DNA of 64,000 nt from Solwaraspora sp. WMMD792 (GTDB lineage: Bacteria > Actinomycetota > Actinomycetes > Mycobacteriales > Micromonosporaceae): contig NZ_JARUBH010000009.1 of assembly GCF_029626105.1 (NCBI RefSeq), positions 5,146,001 to 5,210,000 of the forward strand, written 5' to 3'. A program made the position numbers and the translations under genes. Below are positions 61,501-64,000 of the stretch, in pieces. The notes beneath the pieces were generated by a model, which was not told the DNA's origin, ran no database searches, and saw only the letters and a list, made by a program, of their open reading frames with translations. Every line of letters starts with the position of its first letter. Position 1 is the stretch's first letter.

Positions 61501-62118
61501 GTGATCACCATGGCCGGGCTGCGGCTGCCCGATCTGAAGATCGAACGCGAGTACTGGTCGGCCGAGGAGGCGTTGGCGCTGCCGATGCTGCACACCGCCC
61601 ACCGGCTGGCGGTGCGGCGCTGCTACGGCGGCTCGATGGGGTCGCGCAAACTGGTCGGCCTGGACGAGGCGCACTTCATGGAGGGCTGGCGGTCCGGCCG
61701 GTCCTTCCTGGTCCGGCTGGCCCGTGACTCCCGCAAGTGGAACCTTGCCGCACTGGTCTCGTCGCAGAATCCACGGGACATCCTCGGGCTGGACGTGCAG
61801 AACCTGGTCTCCACCGTCTTCGTCGGCCGGATCGCCGAGGACGAGGAGATCGCCGCCGAGGCGCTGCGCCTGCTGCGCGTCCCGGTCGACGACGGTTACG
61901 AGGCGACGCTCGCCTCGTTGTCTAGCGTAGACAGTTCTTCCGCGAGCCGGCTGGGCTTCCGGGAGTTCATCATGCGCGACGTGGACGGTCGGGTGCAGAA
62001 GGTCCGGGTGGACGTCTCGTACGTGGACGGACTGCTCGACCATCTGGACACCACACCCGGTACGCCGCAGGCGGCACCCGCCGGTCTGCCGACCGCGCTC
62101 AGTGACCTGGAGGTATGA
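58501..62118 (+). CDS. VirB4/TraC-like conjugation-type ATPase
   Basis: A protein of 1205 residues. The first 330 or so are disordered and Pro/Ala/His-rich, with internal repeats (RHDAIAPP-type, then QQHAAPAP-type). The rest is the VirB4 layout: an N-terminal domain with PKVKFTDRDPAAELAITEI and a membrane-associated region, then the C-terminal motor with Walker A EPGGGKST (residues 817-824), LLDPSG, and Walker B LVGLDEAHF (Asp1055-Glu1056), followed by ALVSSQNPRDI. It would power assembly or substrate transfer of a type IV secretion machine at the inner membrane. Confidence 0.85.
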   Translation: MSRSTPPGSSHPAGQPAGTSGNGKRSTDYDAALDESTDTELVTSPSHGAVAYFQAPAASRSSRPTRTPPPAPPVPTPRAGMSDNTDIDSPFLDLFPGAGPAGGHQPGRTPRTAIRRSAQHDAIAPPTRHDAIEPPVRHDAIAPPAQQAAIGPPTRHDPQETPGDASAGNTPSAGPIGSALSGPPDPPVQRRTATPTPRTAGEPAPAAEPAAPRDGQPVTSASTVPPSPPPAPVLPPPPAATHRPGPTTQHVRNRPDSAHPAEAAQRDGAPAQRRPPAMPHHTAPAPQQHAAPAPQQHAAPAPHQRAAPAPVHQPPPANAPVSGKGKGKRARRRAAEADRPDKLIKPVPIRPPKVKFTDRDPAAELAITEIAGHLTFTPNTVTAWYWLPEVRWAFRPDAEREVLLSAISEQYAGLAGFRLHLRRTTRPFPADEWARTIDSLTSNPLPNVSDAVSWSDHLVAAQRHLMAVNHAEGQTYLGITFARRSLGDSLSERVLRLFGRGVAESERRRLGRMVEQFDEVLGAFGMRGRRVTAGELEWLLYRSVALCMNPPTMLSPVRDGNWDRGDLLALTEQVERYRTPYGSTLKLVNRMTGEERHVAVLAVGRMEPLEIPERHEPWMHFHERLPWPMEISSRIDLLGPADSFRNLEHRLRMIRSQQLDYAEHGIDAPPELERLAKRALHIGDEMTTGLPVESARAHGWHRIAVGGRTREECLERARRLIQLYSREMRISLQHPKNQDWLAREFIPGEPVANTGYIRRMPVNLLAAALPQAASTVGDRRGDLIGRTAGTCRRPVFLDLHFPMEVRERSGLAVFVAEPGGGKSTLLGALGYLAARRGVQVTLLDPSGPLARLCAMPELRPYSRVLNLTGSEQGTLAPYSLIPTPVRGEFAAGAAGDREYEISVSNARAERRMLVQDICMMLVPPQVARESSTATLLRHAVRQVPAEETSTLDDVVACLSGLDDDGRELANLLLDTAEMPLALLFFGSPEPGLLGADAALTVITMAGLRLPDLKIEREYWSAEEALALPMLHTAHRLAVRRCYGGSMGSRKLVGLDEAHFMEGWRSGRSFLVRLARDSRKWNLAALVSSQNPRDILGLDVQNLVSTVFVGRIAEDEEIAAEALRLLRVPVDDGYEATLASLSSVDSSSASRLGFREFIMRDVDGRVQKVRVDVSYVDGLLDHLDTTPGTPQAAPAGLPTALSDLEV

Positions 62119-62119
62119 C

Positions 62120-64000
62120 GTGGCGAGGACCGCGACCCGGTGCACCGCGCTCCTGCTCGCCGTCCTGACAGCCGCCGTGGCGAGCATCTCCTGGCCGGTA
62201 CTCGGCGCGGCCACGCCGGCCCAGGCCGCCCCGGTCGCGCCGGTCGCCCAGCTGCCCGCCCAGGCACCGGTCGACCTGTGTCCGGTCGAGGCCTGGCAGG
62301 CCGACTTCCGGGCCTGTCTGGACCGGCTGCAGGACGTCAGCTCGGCTCGTGCGCAGTGCCTCGACCCACCGGCACCGAGCGCCCCCGACTCCGGCTTCGG
62401 CGGTTGGTTCGCCACCCAGCCGGAGACCTCCGAGGGTGCCATCGGCCACTACACCAACTACGGGTACGCCGGCTACCGGTTCCCGACGTACGACCTCAAC
62501 GGCGGGTGCGCCTCCTCGGTGGTGAACGCCGACGTCGGCGTGTTCAACGGGGTCGCCAACCTGGAGATGATGGTCGCCACCGCGATCGTCGGCGCGTCCA
62601 ACGCGATCCGGGAACGGGCCTGGGACCCGGGGACCATGTACGCCTGGGCCGACCCGCTGGTGGCGCAGGCGACCACCGCGATCTACGACGAGGTCTTCAC
62701 CGTCTTCGGGCTGATCACCCTCTGCGTGGTCGGCCTCTACCTGATCTGGCGGTCACGTCAGTCGGACATGAGCAACATGATCACGACGGCCGGCTGGGCA
62801 GTCCTGATCATGGTGGTGGTCACCGCGATCGCCGCTTGGCCGGTCCGCTCGGCGAACCTGGCGGACGAGGCGCTGACCAGCACGTTGGGCGTGGTCCACG
62901 AGGCCGTCGGCCCGCGTGCCGTCGAGGTGACACCGGAGGAGTGCCCGTACCCCGACCCGCAACAGTGTGAGGATCTGCGTCCACCAGCCGTCCGGGCCAG
63001 CGACACGACCACGTCGTCGATGCTCTACCGGAACTGGCTGCGCGGCGTGCTCGGCTCGGCGGACAGCGACACCGCCAAGAAGTACGGCCCGGTGCTCTAC
63101 GACGCCCAGGCGTTCACCTGGTCGGAGATCGAGGAGATCCGGGCCGATCCGGCGCTGCGGGAACCGATCATCGAGGCCAAGAACCAGCAGTGGATGAAGG
63201 TCGCCGAGCAGATCCGCACCGAGGATCCGGAGGCGTACGAGCATCTGCAGGGCATCCGGGAGATGGACCGGGTCGGCACCGGACTGATCGCGATCTTCGC
63301 GGCGGCCATGTTCGCCATGTTCGATCTCGCCGCGTCGCTGCTCGTCCTGCTCGGATTCCTGCTGTTCCGCTGGGCGGTCGTCGCCGCGCCGATCCTCGGG
63401 ACCATCGGTTTGCTCCGGCCGGCCGGCGCGGGGATGCGTCGACTCGGCAACGCGGTCGTCGCCGCCGTCTTCAACATCGCGATCTTCGGCACCGGGGCGG
63501 CCGTCTACCTGTTCGCCGTCGACCTGATCATGAGCACGCCCACCCTGCCGGGATGGCTGCAGGTGGTACTGATCTGGCTCTGCGGCATGGTCGGCTGGCT
63601 GCTGCTGCGTCCGTACCGACGGATCACCGACCTGGGCGGCCGGGACGGCGGCGGCAGTTCGTGGCACCTGCGGTACTTCCGGGAGACCCGGGAGACCCGC
63701 GAGCCCGAGCAGGTCGTGGTCAAGTCCAAGGACGGACGGGACCAGACCGTCGTCAAGCAGACCGTGGTGCGGCCGGAGGCCCGGTTGGAGGACCCGAGCA
63801 GCGACAAATCCGCCGGTGGTGCCGGCGGCACCGGACCGGCCAGGGAGCGGCCGGACGGCCGGGAGGACAGCTCCGAACCCACCACCCAGCCCGGGTCGAC
63901 CCGACCATCGAGTCGCCCCCGTCGCGCGTCGACGTGGACCGCGCCCGACGTCCCGGCCGAAGAGCACCAGTACGCCGTCTACCGGCCCGACAGCACCCGC
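62120..64000 (+). CDS. VirB6/TrbL-like polytopic membrane protein (3' end outside window)
   Basis: The frame begins with GTG at 62120, one base after the ATPase stop, and stays open for 627 codons to the window end. Signal-like N-terminus (ALLLAVLTAAVASI, cleavage near TPAQA-AP), an extracytoplasmic part with paired cysteines, then about five or six helices (TVFGLITLCVVGLYLIW, MVVVTAIAAWPV, a long hydrophobic pair near residues 390-430, FNIAIFGTGAAVYLF, LIWLCGMVGWLLL) and a hydrophilic C-terminal tail. Topology and place after VirB4 fit the VirB6/TrbL channel subunit. Confidence 0.75.
   Translation, partial: MARTATRCTALLLAVLTAAVASISWPVLGAATPAQAAPVAPVAQLPAQAPVDLCPVEAWQADFRACLDRLQDVSSARAQCLDPPAPSAPDSGFGGWFATQPETSEGAIGHYTNYGYAGYRFPTYDLNGGCASSVVNADVGVFNGVANLEMMVATAIVGASNAIRERAWDPGTMYAWADPLVAQATTAIYDEVFTVFGLITLCVVGLYLIWRSRQSDMSNMITTAGWAVLIMVVVTAIAAWPVRSANLADEALTSTLGVVHEAVGPRAVEVTPEECPYPDPQQCEDLRPPAVRASDTTTSSMLYRNWLRGVLGSADSDTAKKYGPVLYDAQAFTWSEIEEIRADPALREPIIEAKNQQWMKVAEQIRTEDPEAYEHLQGIREMDRVGTGLIAIFAAAMFAMFDLAASLLVLLGFLLFRWAVVAAPILGTIGLLRPAGAGMRRLGNAVVAAVFNIAIFGTGAAVYLFAVDLIMSTPTLPGWLQVVLIWLCGMVGWLLLRPYRRITDLGGRDGGGSSWHLRYFRETRETREPEQVVVKSKDGRDQTVVKQTVVRPEARLEDPSSDKSAGGAGGTGPARERPDGREDSSEPTTQPGSTRPSSRPRRASTWTAPDVPAEEHQYAVYRPDSTR

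Overview
The window is very GC-rich and densely coded, with frequent GTG starts and ATGA/GTGA stop-start overlaps. It carries actinobacterial hallmark genes (lsr2, carD, clpC, disA, lpqE). Gene content and order point to the family Micromonosporaceae (Micromonospora or a close relative); this placement is inferred from content, not from a database search. The backbone from about 19.3 kb to 57.4 kb keeps the order of Mycobacterium tuberculosis Rv3581c-Rv3608c: ispF, ispD, carD, lpqE, radA, disA, an Rv3587c-like gene, mutY, clpC, lsr2, lysS, coaX, panD, panC, a DUF2520 gene, two membrane-protein genes, folK, folB, folP. Several blocks are inserted into that order.

Region by region. (1) 1-5.5 kb: a two-component system whose kinase gene has had its 3' end displaced by a 2.5-kb insert. 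The insert holds a HigB/HigA-type toxin-antitoxin pair and an IS605-type element (intact TnpB, internally deleted TnpA) and is flanked by a 68-bp direct repeat. A Cys-rich lipoprotein follows. (2) 5.5-9.1 kb: SDR/TetR and aldo-keto reductase/MerR divergent pairs, then a helical protein of unknown role. (3) 9.3-14.6 kb: accessory genes, comprising two ferritin-like proteins, an orphan Phd-type antitoxin, DUF805, an XRE-DUF5753/DUF397 pair and small unknown proteins. Two near-identical palindromes lie here, one abutting an ABC-ATPase remnant. (4) 14.7-18.1 kb: homogentisate (tyrosine) catabolism, with fumarylacetoacetase, a conserved unknown and homogentisate dioxygenase around a shared palindromic operator. 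(5) 18.1-21.1 kb: a TPR membrane protein, ispF, ispD, carD. (6) 22.3-26.3 kb: a type III PKS cluster with an acyl-CoA-dehydrogenase-like flavoprotein, a methyltransferase and a UbiA prenyltransferase, resembling pathways for prenylated alkyl-hydroquinones. (7) 26.4-35.4 kb: lpqE-radA-disA, a secreted protein, def, an ACT-domain protein, mutY, clpC. (8) 35.4-45 kb: lsr2, lysS, coaX, nadC, nadB, a septum-formation-type lipoprotein, panD, panC, DUF2520 (cofactor synthesis). (9) 45-53 kb: an NDUFAF7-type methyltransferase next to a solitary NuoD homologue, a protein with Arg-Tyr-Arg-Asp repeats, and an osmoprotectant-type ABC transporter. (10) 53.2-57.4 kb: an ABC-permease-like protein, DUF3180, folK, folB, folP. 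(11) 57.7-64 kb: a type IV secretion-like module (small membrane protein, PrgI-like protein, a 23-codon coupled ORF, a VirB4-like ATPase and a VirB6/TrbL-like membrane protein running off the window) where other actinobacteria continue with folate and ftsH genes.

The most interesting leads are the type IV-like module beside folP, the solitary NuoD with Trp in place of the quinone-site Tyr next to its likely arginine methyltransferase, the unassigned gene in the homogentisate operon that could fill the isomerase step, the 32-bp DnaA-box palindrome upstream of clpC, and the TnpB element whose guide matches the end of the antitoxin gene. Apart from the IS-linked guide RNA, no tRNA, rRNA or CRISPR array was seen.
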